A DNA stretch of 64,000 nt from JBDIBA01 sp039812705 (GTDB taxonomy: Bacteria; Actinomycetota; Acidimicrobiia; Acidimicrobiales; JBBSGY01): contig JBDIBA010000003.1 in the NCBI GenBank assembly GCA_039812705.1, positions 1 to 64,000 on the forward strand, in the 5' to 3' direction. Positions 1 to 9,131 of the stretch are shown here, one piece after another. The position numbers and the translations under genes were made by a program. The notes beneath the pieces are model-generated. The model was given only the letters and a program-made list of their open reading frames with translations. It was not told where the DNA came from and ran no database searches. Every line of letters starts with the position of its first letter. Position 1 is the first letter of the stretch.

Positions 1-67
1 TCGACGGGCTTCTGAAGACGACTGTCGCTGGGGTCGACCAGGGAATGCATCGGCTCTAGGACTGTGC

Positions 68-1597
68 TCATTGAAAAACCCACACTTCGATGTTGGAACG
101 CTGGATGTGTTGGACCAGTTGGCGGTCCTTGGAGAGGCGGTCTGTGACCTGCTGGACACGCTGACGACTGATGTCCTTCTCAGCAAAGGCAAGGCTGTCA
201 ACGATGTAGATGCGACCCGGAGTCTTCGTTGTCTGAATGCCGGCAACAAGCGGATAAGACTTGAAGTCGTCTGCGTAATAGTGAATGGTCGGGTGCAAAT
301 AGAACGGCTCGTAGAACATCACGTCACCGGGCTGGTGCTGATTGTTCACTTCAGTCAACGCTGATTTGAAGTCAAACAAACGCGCGTTTCCACCGTCTGC
401 TTGCTCGTCGTAAAGCGCGGCACCCAGGATCAGCGTGATCACAAGCGCAACGGCAACAATTGCCTTGGTCTGCTTGGCCACCATCGTTGCGGCGCGAGAC
501 ACCAACAAGATGATTGCCGGAACCGCACCGGCGAAGTAGCGCAACTCAAAAACGTCGTTGCGCGAAAGGCCGACAACAAAGAGAACAGCTAGCGGAAAGA
601 ACACGAGTGCAGTCAGCAGTGCCGATGCACGTGTGCGACCGCGACCAAGCGTCAGCAGCGCAGCAAGCATGGCAAGAGGCCACAGCGCGTTGATCTTCGT
701 CATGGTCTCGGTGGAGTGGTAACCCAGGATTGACGAAGCAAGGTTGGAGATGGCCGTGTAGACGGGCGAACCGGTGTCTGCGGCGCCATTAGCAGCGACT
801 GTTGTCGTGTCACGAATGCCGTAGTTGGCCATCTGACCGCTAGCGATGTACGCAAGCGGCGCAATGAAGATGAGGATTGCAAAGGTTGAACGCAACCACG
901 CGCCGAACAACGCACGGCCCTCGGCAGTCTTGCGACCCCGCCAGATCAAGTAGAGGAACGCGCCTTGTTGAACAATGACGTGCAACGCAGAGAAGTAGTG
1001 CGTCCAAAGCAGCGCAGCGGTTGCGGCGGTGTAAGCAACCCATGCCCACTTGCTGCCCGTGCGAACGGCACGGATTTGGGCCCAAATGGCAACGGCCGCA
1101 AAGAGCATGAACATCGGGTACATGCGTGCTTCTTGGGAGTACCAAACAGCGGCAGGTGCAAGCGTTGCAATCAGCGCAGCTACAAGGCCAACGCGGCGAC
1201 CGAAGATGTCGCGACCAGCGCCGTACATAACCGGAACCAACAGAGAGCCAAAGACCAGCGACGGCAAGCGCACGGCAAACTCGGAAAGACCAAAGGCGCG
1301 AATGTCTAGCCACATGACTGTTTGGAACAGCGGCGGGTGGACGTCTGACTGGCGCATGTAAGACAACATGCGGCCAAAGCCCATCTTTGCCTGCGCAACG
1401 GTTGTTGCTTCGTCGAGCCAAAGACCACGGCTGACCCACATGCGGAGCCCAACAGCGATCGCCGTCAACAAGACAACAAAGATCACGTCGCGGTGACGAT
1501 AAAGAATGCCTTCAGCACGCCAGAGCGCGCGTTTTGGTGCAGACACCCCTTCCCAAACGGGAGGTGGGGTGGAGGGAAGTTGCAAAGTACTGCTCAT
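68..1597 (-). CDS. GT39-like polytopic membrane glycosyltransferase
   Basis: This 509-residue polytopic membrane protein resembles the GT-C superfamily (GT39/ArnT-like), which transfers sugars from polyprenyl-phosphate donors on the outer face of the membrane. The first large loop after TM1 has the acidic GLWLDEATT motif, followed by DVHPPLF and WYSQEARMYPMF, which match the Asp-Glu and HPP/EARMY signatures of the family. Roughly ten hydrophobic segments follow, then a short soluble C-terminus. It is the last gene of a three-gene leftward operon; its ATG overlaps the upstream stop by 4 bp (ATGA), which implies translational coupling. The acceptor is unknown, and a surface polysaccharide or glycoprotein role is inferred from the neighbours. 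Confidence 0.8.
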   Translation of the reverse strand: MSSTLQLPSTPPPVWEGVSAPKRALWRAEGILYRHRDVIFVVLLTAIAVGLRMWVSRGLWLDEATTVAQAKMGFGRMLSYMRQSDVHPPLFQTVMWLDIRAFGLSEFAVRLPSLVFGSLLVPVMYGAGRDIFGRRVGLVAALIATLAPAAVWYSQEARMYPMFMLFAAVAIWAQIRAVRTGSKWAWVAYTAATAALLWTHYFSALHVIVQQGAFLYLIWRGRKTAEGRALFGAWLRSTFAILIFIAPLAYIASGQMANYGIRDTTTVAANGAADTGSPVYTAISNLASSILGYHSTETMTKINALWPLAMLAALLTLGRGRTRASALLTALVFFPLAVLFVVGLSRNDVFELRYFAGAVPAIILLVSRAATMVAKQTKAIVAVALVITLILGAALYDEQADGGNARLFDFKSALTEVNNQHQPGDVMFYEPFYLHPTIHYYADDFKSYPLVAGIQTTKTPGRIYIVDSLAFAEKDISRQRVQQVTDRLSKDRQLVQHIQRSNIEVWVFQ

Positions 1598-2709
1598 GAA
1601 CGCCAGGGGTTTGGATATAGGGGAAGTGAATCGAGGGATGCGGCCTCGTGACCCACCCCTTCAGTAAGCAACAAACGGACCAGTGAAAGCGAACCCTTGG
1701 CACGATCAATTTGCTCGCGCACAACCGCTGGGGTTGCGGGCTCGCTGCCAAGTGCATCAAAAAGGGCTGCCGACATGGCGGCGGGCTCGGATTCAGAGGA
1801 GAAAGTGGGTACATCGAGCTGCGCGCTGAAACGGTGCACGTCATCGCTGTCAGAGAGGCTGACCGCGCGTGAACCGGCAACGGCGGCCGCCATTAGAGCG
1901 TGACGACGCGTGGCAACGACCATGCGACTTGACGAGTAGAGCTCGCGGGCTTCACGAAGAGTTGCCGGAGATTCGACGACCGTTGCGCGACCACCAAGGC
2001 GTGCCGACACCTTCTTGGCAAGCAGTTCGTTACCCACCCCATAGTCAGGGGTTTCCCACGGTTGCAGGATGATCTCTACGCCGGAATCAGCCAACGGGCC
2101 AAGCGTCTTACCAAGCGTCTCTTCGAGTCGCGAGGCTCGGGATTCCGAAGTCTTGGAATCGCCATCGGTGAGGTCAATGGCAACGACCATCTGGTCGGCG
2201 GGCTCACGCGCTGCATAGAGCTCGTCTAGCTGCGCCCAAGCAGGGTCTGCGCCAATGCGAAATGGGGGCTCTACACCCGCGTCGATGAGAGCGTCTGCCG
2301 AGGCTTCGTCACGGAGCAAAACAAGGTCTGCGTGAGTCACGACAAAGCGAGCCAGGAAACGGCTGCGACGGGTAGAGAGGTTCGAAACGCTTAAGCCAAC
2401 TAAAGCAAATGGCTTGCCAGCCAGGCGCGCACGCAAGGAAAGGCGAGCAAGACGACCCAACTTTGCGGTCTTTGAGAACTCTGGGTTGACAACAATGAAG
2501 GCTTCGGACTGGGCAAAGGACTTGCGAACAGCACGGCGGTCGTCAAGGTCGGTTTCAGACTGACCAATGTTGGCGAACTTGGCCTGGAGCGTTGAGACGC
2601 TTGCCGAGACCGTGGGGTCTGACATTGGCTGGTGAGTCAGCACAGCAGCGTTGAGAGTCTTTGCAGACTGCTCATTCTGCTCATGTTCGAAAAGCGCTAG
2701 CTCACTCAT
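1594..2709 (-). CDS. polysaccharide pyruvyl transferase-like protein
   Basis: This 371-residue soluble protein resembles the polysaccharide pyruvyl transferase family (CsaB/WcaK-like), which adds ketal-pyruvate to surface glycans. The pattern visible is a GKPFALVGLSVS segment, then VTHADLVLLRDEAS with a conserved 'RD..S' motif, then GADPAW, and late in the protein MVVATRRHALMAAA, which matches the family's conserved R-HA motif. The first ~65 residues are poorly conserved and probably disordered. It overlaps both neighbours by 4 bp and so belongs to the operon with the GT39-like gene. The family call is from motif pattern only; the substrate cannot be inferred. Confidence 0.65.
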   Translation of the reverse strand: MSELALFEHEQNEQSAKTLNAAVLTHQPMSDPTVSASVSTLQAKFANIGQSETDLDDRRAVRKSFAQSEAFIVVNPEFSKTAKLGRLARLSLRARLAGKPFALVGLSVSNLSTRRSRFLARFVVTHADLVLLRDEASADALIDAGVEPPFRIGADPAWAQLDELYAAREPADQMVVAIDLTDGDSKTSESRASRLEETLGKTLGPLADSGVEIILQPWETPDYGVGNELLAKKVSARLGGRATVVESPATLREARELYSSSRMVVATRRHALMAAAVAGSRAVSLSDSDDVHRFSAQLDVPTFSSESEPAAMSAALFDALGSEPATPAVVREQIDRAKGSLSLVRLLLTEGVGHEAASLDSLPLYPNPWRS

Positions 2710-3305
2710 TGCTTGTTTCCTCGGTTCTTGGACACAAATGGAGTTGGCTGCGACTCAACGAGCTGTGATGCGCGGTTGAGGCCGTAGTCAGGGGTTAACA
2801 AGCTCGTAGGAGCTGCGGGTTGGGTAGTTGGGGCCTGGGTGGTCAACGGTGCTGCCGTTGCCGGCGGGGCCGTCACAGGAGCAGGCTGCGGCGCGGGTGC
2901 GGGTGCGGGTGCCGGTGTAGCGGGAGGCGCAGCCGGGGCGGCAGGTGCCGGAGCGGCGGGCGCAGCGGGCGCGGCGCTGGTTGTGGTTTCAGGAACAGTG
3001 GTTGTGGACCCTGCGGGGGCTTCGGCAGGCGGAACCTCTTCGGTGAGTCCAGGAACGGGAATCGCTGTTGATGCAGGCGGGGTGCCGTCGAGTGCGGGCA
3101 GCGGGATGTCCGCGGTCTTGGAGGTGACAACCAGCTGCTTGGGCAGTGCCAGTGGACTGTCAATGGTGGTTGTAAATGGCTTCGATGCCATCGAGACAAC
3201 CGAGGCGGAAACCAAGCCGGCAACTGCGATCAATCCGGTCCACGCGATCGCTTCGATGAGCCTTTTCCGCTTTGCAGATGAGTTGGACGAGGGAAGTTGC
3301 GTCAA
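2706..3305 (-). CDS. membrane-anchored Pro/Ala-rich protein, function unknown
   Basis: This 199-residue protein has a short basic N-terminus (KRKR), one hydrophobic segment at about residues 17-40, and then a long extracytoplasmic low-complexity region rich in Pro, Ala and Thr (about residues 80-170). A more ordinary C-terminus of about 30 residues follows. No enzymatic domain is recognisable. It is the first gene of the leftward operon with the pyruvyl-transferase-like and GT39-like genes (ATGA overlap), which suggests a wall-spanning or scaffold protein for envelope glycan assembly. That role is inference. Low-complexity coding makes spurious ORFs appear on the opposite strand. Confidence 0.7.
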   Translation of the reverse strand: MTQLPSSNSSAKRKRLIEAIAWTGLIAVAGLVSASVVSMASKPFTTTIDSPLALPKQLVVTSKTADIPLPALDGTPPASTAIPVPGLTEEVPPAEAPAGSTTTVPETTTSAAPAAPAAPAPAAPAAPPATPAPAPAPAPQPAPVTAPPATAAPLTTQAPTTQPAAPTSLLTPDYGLNRASQLVESQPTPFVSKNRGNKQ

Positions 3306-3625
3306 AGGGTTTCTCGATCGGGAGTGCAGCGAGTTTCACGCCGGGGCATGTTCGACATGTGACATTACAGTTACGTGACGGGGATTCACAATTCATTTTA
3401 GAAGAAGTTCAGACGCCCGTCAGCTAAAGGACACATAGGCCCTGACCAGGGTTTTTGTCACTACGTTGCGTGATGCAAAATGCCTACATCGCCCACTCTT
3501 GGTCAACGTGATCGCAACATTTCCGTAAAGGTCGCTGCGCGATGCAGCAGCGCATATCGCACACTAAGTACGGACTTGGGTTAATTTTTCTCACGCTATG
3601 TGGTTTTTCTGCCGATTTAATCAAC
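3306..3625. promoter_or_regulatory. divergent intergenic region between surface operon and GH6 gene
   Basis: About 320 bases separate the divergent starts of the leftward three-gene operon and the rightward GH6 gene, so promoters for both must lie here. The stretch around 3590-3615 is AT-rich. I see no convincing operator palindrome, terminator or RNA gene. If the GH6 gene started at 3542 the gap would be shorter, but the signal peptide favours the ATG at 3626. Confidence 0.4.
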
Positions 3626-5434
3626 ATGAGTTGGGGCGCTCTTGCAGTGGCAGGGAAAAGACTGATGATGGGTGTCTTCGTGGCATCCCTCGCGTTAACC
3701 GGACCGCTTGGAAGCGAACCCGCATCCGCTGCCGAAAACGTCGCGGTTGCGAACTCAAGCGACAACCGGGGCTACTGGACGGTCGACCAATCCGGTGTGG
3801 TCACCCCCAAGAACGGCGCGCTGGGCTTTGGTGACTTACGAGGCCGCAGGCTGAACGCGCCCGTCGTTGCCATGACGCCCACTCCGTCCAACCTTGGCTA
3901 CTGGCTGGTCGCGTCTGATGGTGGAATCTTCAGCTTCGGCGATGCTCAGTTCTTCGGATCGACCGGGGCAATGCGCCTCAACAGACCCGTTGTCGGTATC
4001 GCATCAACACGATCCGGAAACGGCTACTGGCTGGTCGCGTCTGATGGTGGAATCTTCAGCTTCGGCGATGCTCAGTTCTTCGGATCGACCGGGGCCATGA
4101 CACTCAACCAACCCGTGGTTGGAATGTCATCAACCAGAGATGGCTCTGGTTATTGGATGGTCGCGGCCGACGGCGGAATCTTCAGCTTCGGCAGTGCCGG
4201 ATTCTTTGGATCAACCGGGGCAATGCGTCTTAACCAACCCGTGGTTGGTATGTCGACCACTACGACCAGCAAGGGCTACTGGCTAGTTGGTGCCGACGGT
4301 GGTGTTTTCACTTTTGGTGATGCGAAGTTCTTCGGATCTGCACTTGGACGGTCGCGCGCGTTTGGCCTGGCACCGACAAGCGACGGCGGTTACGCGGTGC
4401 TTTTGAGCGACGGCTCAATTGCCGTTCGCAACCAGTCGACGCTGCCGTTGCCACTTCCTGTCCTCAAACCTCCCGTGTCACCCCCAACAAGCACTCCCCC
4501 AACAACCACGCCTGTGACGACCCCTCCGACAGTTGAACCGACCCCGGCAGTTGGCGGCGCGGGCAGCAACCCCTTCGCGAGAAAGAACCTCTGGGTAGAC
4601 CCAAACAACCCGGCGCGCACTCAAGCCAATGCATGGCAAGCAAGCCGACCTGGCGATGCAGCCGTCATGGCTCGCATTGGCAACATGGCAGCCGCATCGT
4701 GGATTGGCGAGTGGAGCGGCGACACAACGTCGGCCGTCTCATCGGTCGTGAACTCCGCGCGCTCATCAAGCTCAATGGCCGTGCTTGTCGCGTACAACAT
4801 CCCTAAACGCGACTGTGGTCAGTGGTCAGCAGGAGGAGCGGCTCAAGAAGGTGATTACCGGAACTGGATCGACCGCTTCGCGAACGGCCTTGGCGCGGCA
4901 CCGACCGCTGTCATCTTGGAACCCGACGCGCTTGCACAGCTCGACTGCCTTGACGGCGGCAGCAAGGTCAGCCGCTTGGCGCTTCTCAACTACGCCGTTG
5001 AACGCCTTGGCTCGCGACCAAACACTTACGTGTACATCGATGCCGGTCACTCGTCATGGCATTCGAGCATAGAAATGGCCGCTCGACTTCGCGCAGCCGG
5101 TGTCAACAACGCCCGCGGATTCGCGCTCAACGTGTCCAACTTTCGTTCCACGTCTGAGAGCACCACGTACGGCAACGACATCTCCTCACGTCTTGGCAAC
5201 AAGGGCTTTGTCGTCGACACCAGTCGCAACGGTGCGGGCTCCAATGGTGAATGGTGCAATCCAAGTGGGCGTGCGTTGGGCGATGCGCCGAGCGCGCGCA
5301 GCAACGGAAACCTTGACGCAACACTTTGGATCAAGCGGCCGGGCGAAAGTGACGGCAGTTGCAACGGCGGTCCAAGCGCAGGAGCGTGGTGGGCTGACTA
5401 CGCGCTACAGCTTGCACGCAAAGCCGGTTGGTAA
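3626..5434 (+). CDS. secreted GH6 glycosidase (endoglucanase/cellobiohydrolase-like) with N-terminal repeats
   Basis: Read from the ATG at 3626 the protein has 602 residues. Lys-Arg plus a hydrophobic core and an ASA-AE cleavage site form a signal peptide; a start at 3542 would place 28 unlikely residues before it. Residues ~45-255 are five ~42-residue repeats built on GYWLVASDGGIFSFG, a Thr/Pro linker follows (~275-310), and the C-terminal ~290 residues are a glycoside hydrolase family 6 domain. GH6 hallmarks are YNIPKRDCG, with Asp396 at the catalytic acid position, EPDAL at ~434, VDTSRNG, EWCNPSGRALG and WIKRPGESDG. The family hydrolyses beta-1,4-glucans by inversion. It probably acts outside the cell on cellulose-like material. 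Confidence 0.9.
   Translation: MSWGALAVAGKRLMMGVFVASLALTGPLGSEPASAAENVAVANSSDNRGYWTVDQSGVVTPKNGALGFGDLRGRRLNAPVVAMTPTPSNLGYWLVASDGGIFSFGDAQFFGSTGAMRLNRPVVGIASTRSGNGYWLVASDGGIFSFGDAQFFGSTGAMTLNQPVVGMSSTRDGSGYWMVAADGGIFSFGSAGFFGSTGAMRLNQPVVGMSTTTTSKGYWLVGADGGVFTFGDAKFFGSALGRSRAFGLAPTSDGGYAVLLSDGSIAVRNQSTLPLPLPVLKPPVSPPTSTPPTTTPVTTPPTVEPTPAVGGAGSNPFARKNLWVDPNNPARTQANAWQASRPGDAAVMARIGNMAAASWIGEWSGDTTSAVSSVVNSARSSSSMAVLVAYNIPKRDCGQWSAGGAAQEGDYRNWIDRFANGLGAAPTAVILEPDALAQLDCLDGGSKVSRLALLNYAVERLGSRPNTYVYIDAGHSSWHSSIEMAARLRAAGVNNARGFALNVSNFRSTSESTTYGNDISSRLGNKGFVVDTSRNGAGSNGEWCNPSGRALGDAPSARSNGNLDATLWIKRPGESDGSCNGGPSAGAWWADYALQLARKAGW
3766..4390 (+). repeat. in-gene tandem repeat, ~126-bp (42-aa) units
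   Basis: Five units of about 42 codons encode the GYW(L/M)V..DGG(I/V)F(S/T)FG pattern; the first and last are degenerate. Units beginning near 3896 and 4022 are essentially identical at DNA level over about 75 bases, exactly 126 bp apart, including synonymous positions. This indicates recent duplication or gene conversion. Such repeats are common in secreted Acidimicrobiia proteins and may form a beta-propeller-like fold (inference). Confidence 0.85.
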
Positions 5435-5459
5435 GGGACATCGACGTTAGGCTCACTTC

Positions 5460-7262
5460 GTGCAAGCCAATATCGCAGAGTCGACAGATGACCCGCGACA
5501 ACGCTCTGCTTCAAACACCAATCAACGTCTTGGATTAGCAGCGGCCCTCACACTCGGCGCCGCGCTGTTCAGCGCGTTCATCATCAACTCGCTTGGAACA
5601 GTGGCGGGACGTCGCACGTTCGTGCTGTTCGACGACGCAATGATCTCGATGCGTTACGCACGCAACCTTGCTGATGGACATGGACTGGTGTGGGACCCCG
5701 GCGGCGAAGCAGTCGAGGGTTACACAAACCTGTTGTGGACACTTTGGATGTCGCTGCTGCACGTTGTCCTTCCCGACCGCCTCATTGGCGGTGCGGTGAT
5801 TCTCACTAGCGCCGCATTGCTCCTCGTTGGCGTCTGGCTGTCGTTCAAACTTGCGCGCAAGCTTGCTCCCAGAAGCACTTTTTCGCCTGTAGTCGCAGCT
5901 TTTTTGACTGCAGTTTGTTATCCACTTGCTTTTTGGGCGCTGCGCGGAATGGAAGTTGGTCTGATCAGTGTCATCTTCACCTCCACTGTCTTGATTGCTT
6001 GCGACCTATCGGAATCTCCTTCACGCAACAGGCTCATCGCGCTCGGAGTTGCGGTGTCATTGGGTTTACTAACTCGCCCAGACACGGTTGTTGTTGCCAT
6101 CACAACTCTCTTGGTGCTTTTGGTTCTGCTCGACAACGGACGACGTAAGGGAATCGTTATCTATGCAGTTGTTCCGCTCGTCATTACATCTATTGGCTTG
6201 AGCTTGTTTCGTATCGGCTACTACGACGCACTACTTCCGAATACCTACACGTTGAAAGTCGAAGGGATTGCCTTATTCGACCGACTGCAACGCGGTGGAT
6301 TGACACTGGCCGACCTTTTTACAAGAGGCGGAATCGGCATCGTTCTTGCTTTCGCGTTCATTGGGTTTATGCGGAGCTGGACGACCCGCCGGCGCCAAGC
6401 AGTGTTGGCCGCGTCGGCGGTAATCGCGATGTGCGCTTACTCAATCTACGTCGGCGGCGATGCCTGGGAGCACTACAGATTCGCTAATCGATATGTCAGC
6501 GCCGTGCTTCCCACACTGTTTGCACTTGCAGGCGTGGGACTTGGTGCGCTGTTTGAACACAGAGACTTGCAGTCCAACAATCTCGCTCGATCAGCAGCCT
6601 TTGTGATTGCGACTACTGCCGGTACCACCGTTGCATGTGTCGGACTAGTTCGCGTCATCGATTCATTGGGACTGTCAAACGAGGCGCAGAACAAGTACCT
6701 CATCGCAGGCGTCATTGCGGTTGTGGCTTCACTTCTGCTCGCCGCTGCGTTCCGTGCAAATCGTTCAGCACTTCAAGCAGCTGGAATAGTCGCGGTTCTA
6801 GGCACTGCGATAGCAACCAACGGACATAACGTCTCGAACTGGAATAACGATGTCGTCGCAAGTGGCGAAGGTGACTACAACTGGGCCAACTACGGAGTAG
6901 CACTGCGCGAGTTCACGACGCCTCAAGCCACTATTTTCGTGACTTCGGCCGGCAACATCTCATACTTTCTTGACCCCAAACAACGGGTTATAGATGGACT
7001 CGGAAAAATGGACCCGGTGATTGCGCACGAAGCCCCTCGAAGCCCAGAGTCTCCACCAGGTCATCAAAAGTGGAACTACGAAAGGTCCATTCGAGACTTG
7101 CGACCCGACGTTGTGACCCAATTGTTTCGAGCAACCGAACACGATCGGGACATGATTGTTTCTTGGGGTTACGAACCTGTCGGAGATTCCTATGTTCGTA
7201 AGGACAGTCGCGAAGTGAACCGCGACGGTCTCAAGCAGTGGCTTGCCAATCATCCGCATTGA
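5460..7262 (+). CDS. AftB-like GT-C glycosyltransferase, paralogue 1 of 3
   Basis: This 600-residue polytopic membrane protein starts at GTG. After TM1 it carries FDDAMISMRYARNLADGHGL and EGYTNLLWT, the acidic first-loop motif of the family that includes mycobacterial AftB (Rv3805c), sometimes annotated 'ZomB'. AftB adds terminal arabinofuranose to cell-wall arabinan from decaprenyl-phosphate-arabinose. About ten TM segments follow, then a soluble C-terminal domain with GNISYF, DGLGKMDPVIAH, PPGHQKW and LRPDVV, which is strongly conserved among the three tandem copies. The gene lies 25 bp after the GH6 gene and may be cotranscribed with it. Family membership is well supported; donor and acceptor sugars are not known. 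Confidence 0.82.
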   Translation: MQANIAESTDDPRQRSASNTNQRLGLAAALTLGAALFSAFIINSLGTVAGRRTFVLFDDAMISMRYARNLADGHGLVWDPGGEAVEGYTNLLWTLWMSLLHVVLPDRLIGGAVILTSAALLLVGVWLSFKLARKLAPRSTFSPVVAAFLTAVCYPLAFWALRGMEVGLISVIFTSTVLIACDLSESPSRNRLIALGVAVSLGLLTRPDTVVVAITTLLVLLVLLDNGRRKGIVIYAVVPLVITSIGLSLFRIGYYDALLPNTYTLKVEGIALFDRLQRGGLTLADLFTRGGIGIVLAFAFIGFMRSWTTRRRQAVLAASAVIAMCAYSIYVGGDAWEHYRFANRYVSAVLPTLFALAGVGLGALFEHRDLQSNNLARSAAFVIATTAGTTVACVGLVRVIDSLGLSNEAQNKYLIAGVIAVVASLLLAAAFRANRSALQAAGIVAVLGTAIATNGHNVSNWNNDVVASGEGDYNWANYGVALREFTTPQATIFVTSAGNISYFLDPKQRVIDGLGKMDPVIAHEAPRSPESPPGHQKWNYERSIRDLRPDVVTQLFRATEHDRDMIVSWGYEPVGDSYVRKDSREVNRDGLKQWLANHPH

Positions 7263-7332
7263 GCAGAATCTGTTCTGATTGTTTGCAAGTGCAAACCCGG
7301 TTGACCAGCATCGCGAGAGTTACACTCGCGCA

Positions 7333-9129
7333 ATGCAAGGTAACAACGACGGGATAGCGGCCGATTCGCAACAACAGCGGCACGCGACCAAAACGCAACT
7401 AGCCGGATTGGGCGCCGCGCTTGCAGCAGCAACAACCCTCTACGCAGTGTTCATCAATCACTCACTCGGCACCGTTGGCGGTCGTCGCATGTTTGTTCTC
7501 ATCGATGACGCAATGATTTCAATGCGTTTTGCGAAGAACCTTGCGGAAGGCCACGGCCTGATATGGAACCCAGGGGGCGACGCCGTCGAGGGTTACACAA
7601 ACCTGTTGTGGACCCTTTGGATGGCGTTGTTGCACGTAGTCCTCCCTGACCGCCTCGTTGGTGGCGCAGTTATTGTCACAGGAGCCGTCTTGCTTCTGAT
7701 TGGCATTTGGCTCGCGTTTCTACTTGCACGACGGCTTGCACCAAACAGCACCATTGCTCCAATTGCCGCGGCATTCTTGACTGCAGTTTGTTATCCACTT
7801 GCGTTTTGGACTCTTCGCGGACTCGAAGTCGGCCTTGTAAGTGTCATTTTCACAGCTGCACTTGTAATTGCATGCGATCTGTTTGAGACACCTTCAACGC
7901 GCAAGACATTGATGCTTGGCGTTCTGGTTTCACTCGGCCTACTCACACGTCCAGACACAATCGTTGTTGCAATCACAACCTTTGCGGTCTTGATGTTGTT
8001 TGTCTCAAGCAGGCAACGCAAAGAGATTGCCCTCTACGGCATTGGTCCATTGGTGCTTACCGGCCTTGCACTCAGCGCGTTTAGAATCGCGTACTACGAC
8101 GCCCTCCTGCCAAACACCTACGCACTAAAGGTTGAGAACTTCTCGATGTATCGCCGAGTGCGACGCGGCAGCATCGCGCTGACCGAACTTGTGACCAAGG
8201 GCGGTGTTGGAGTGGTCGCAGCGCTTGGCTTGGTCGGAATAGTGCGCGGATGGATCCATCGTCGTCCACAAGCCGTATTGGTTGGCGCTGCGGTTGTTGG
8301 CGTCTTTGCTTACTCCGTTTACGTCGGTGGCGATGCATGGGAAGACTTCAGGTTTGCCAACCGCTACGTCAGCGCAATCTTGCCTGCATTGTTTGCACTT
8401 GCCGGCGCTGGCCTTGCTGCGTTGTTTGAACACCGTGACTTCCGCGCTCGCAAACCCTTGGCTGTAATTGCGGTTCTCTTGATTGCCATGACAGTCCTTG
8501 CGGCAACTCGCACGCTCCCGCCAATGGACGCCACCGATGTCGCGCCAAATCCGGCAAGCAAGTTTCTTGTCGTGGGAGCAGTGATTGTGGCTCTTGCGAT
8601 TTTCGGCGCTTCAGTGTTGAAAGCAAACCGCATGGTCCTCTTAGCACTCAGCCTGATTGCCATTGGTGGGATGATCTCGTGCGTCGACGGCAGAAGCCTT
8701 GCCGTTTGGAAGCAGTCTCAGATTGCATACGGACGCAATGATTACTTGTGGGCAAACTTCGGCGAGGCACTCCGACAGAACACAACGCCCGATGCAACCA
8801 CTGTTGTCACGGCCGCGGGGAACATCTCGTACTTCATCGGTAGTGATCGCGCGACAATCGACGGGCTCGGCAAGATGGACCCCGTCATTGCGCATCAGTT
8901 GCCCCACAAGGCTGATTACCCACCGGGCCACCAAAAGTGGAGCCACGAAAGGTCAATTCGCGACTTGCGCCCAGACGTCGTGGCGCAAATGTTCTTCCGT
9001 AATGAAGCAGATGTGAAACTCATTGAGAGTTGGGGCTACGAATCAATCGAAGATGTCTTCGTGCGCAAAGACAGCCAAAACGTAAACCGCGACGCATTGC
9101 GCACGTGGCTTGTTGCGAACCCGCACTAA
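7333..9129 (+). CDS. AftB-like GT-C glycosyltransferase, paralogue 2 of 3
   Basis: Starting at the ATG at 7333 gives 598 residues; this start aligns residue for residue with paralogue 1 up to the SLGTV motif, whereas an upstream TTG at 7279 would add an unsupported 18 residues. Motifs are the same as in its neighbour: IDDAMISMRFAKNLAEGHGL, EGYTNLLWT, a central polytopic region and the C-terminal GNISYFIG, DGLGKMDPVIAH and PPGHQKW segments. DNA identity with paralogue 1 is visibly high in the 5' third. It is placed 70 bp after paralogue 1 and two bases before paralogue 3, so the three probably form one transcript. It likely glycosylates an outer-surface polymer. Confidence 0.82.
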   Translation: MQGNNDGIAADSQQQRHATKTQLAGLGAALAAATTLYAVFINHSLGTVGGRRMFVLIDDAMISMRFAKNLAEGHGLIWNPGGDAVEGYTNLLWTLWMALLHVVLPDRLVGGAVIVTGAVLLLIGIWLAFLLARRLAPNSTIAPIAAAFLTAVCYPLAFWTLRGLEVGLVSVIFTAALVIACDLFETPSTRKTLMLGVLVSLGLLTRPDTIVVAITTFAVLMLFVSSRQRKEIALYGIGPLVLTGLALSAFRIAYYDALLPNTYALKVENFSMYRRVRRGSIALTELVTKGGVGVVAALGLVGIVRGWIHRRPQAVLVGAAVVGVFAYSVYVGGDAWEDFRFANRYVSAILPALFALAGAGLAALFEHRDFRARKPLAVIAVLLIAMTVLAATRTLPPMDATDVAPNPASKFLVVGAVIVALAIFGASVLKANRMVLLALSLIAIGGMISCVDGRSLAVWKQSQIAYGRNDYLWANFGEALRQNTTPDATTVVTAAGNISYFIGSDRATIDGLGKMDPVIAHQLPHKADYPPGHQKWSHERSIRDLRPDVVAQMFFRNEADVKLIESWGYESIEDVFVRKDSQNVNRDALRTWLVANPH

Positions 9130-9131
9130 TT

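Noticed and set aside
2820..3378. Plus-strand ORFs opposite the Pro/Ala-rich protein gene
   Set aside because: They are Gly/Arg- or Ala/Gly-rich mirrors of a low-complexity GC-rich coding stretch; the minus-strand frame is coupled to real neighbours.
9030..9131. Upstream extension of the third AftB-like gene
   Set aside because: It would overlap the preceding paralogue by 100 bp; alignment with the other two copies supports the ATG at 9132.
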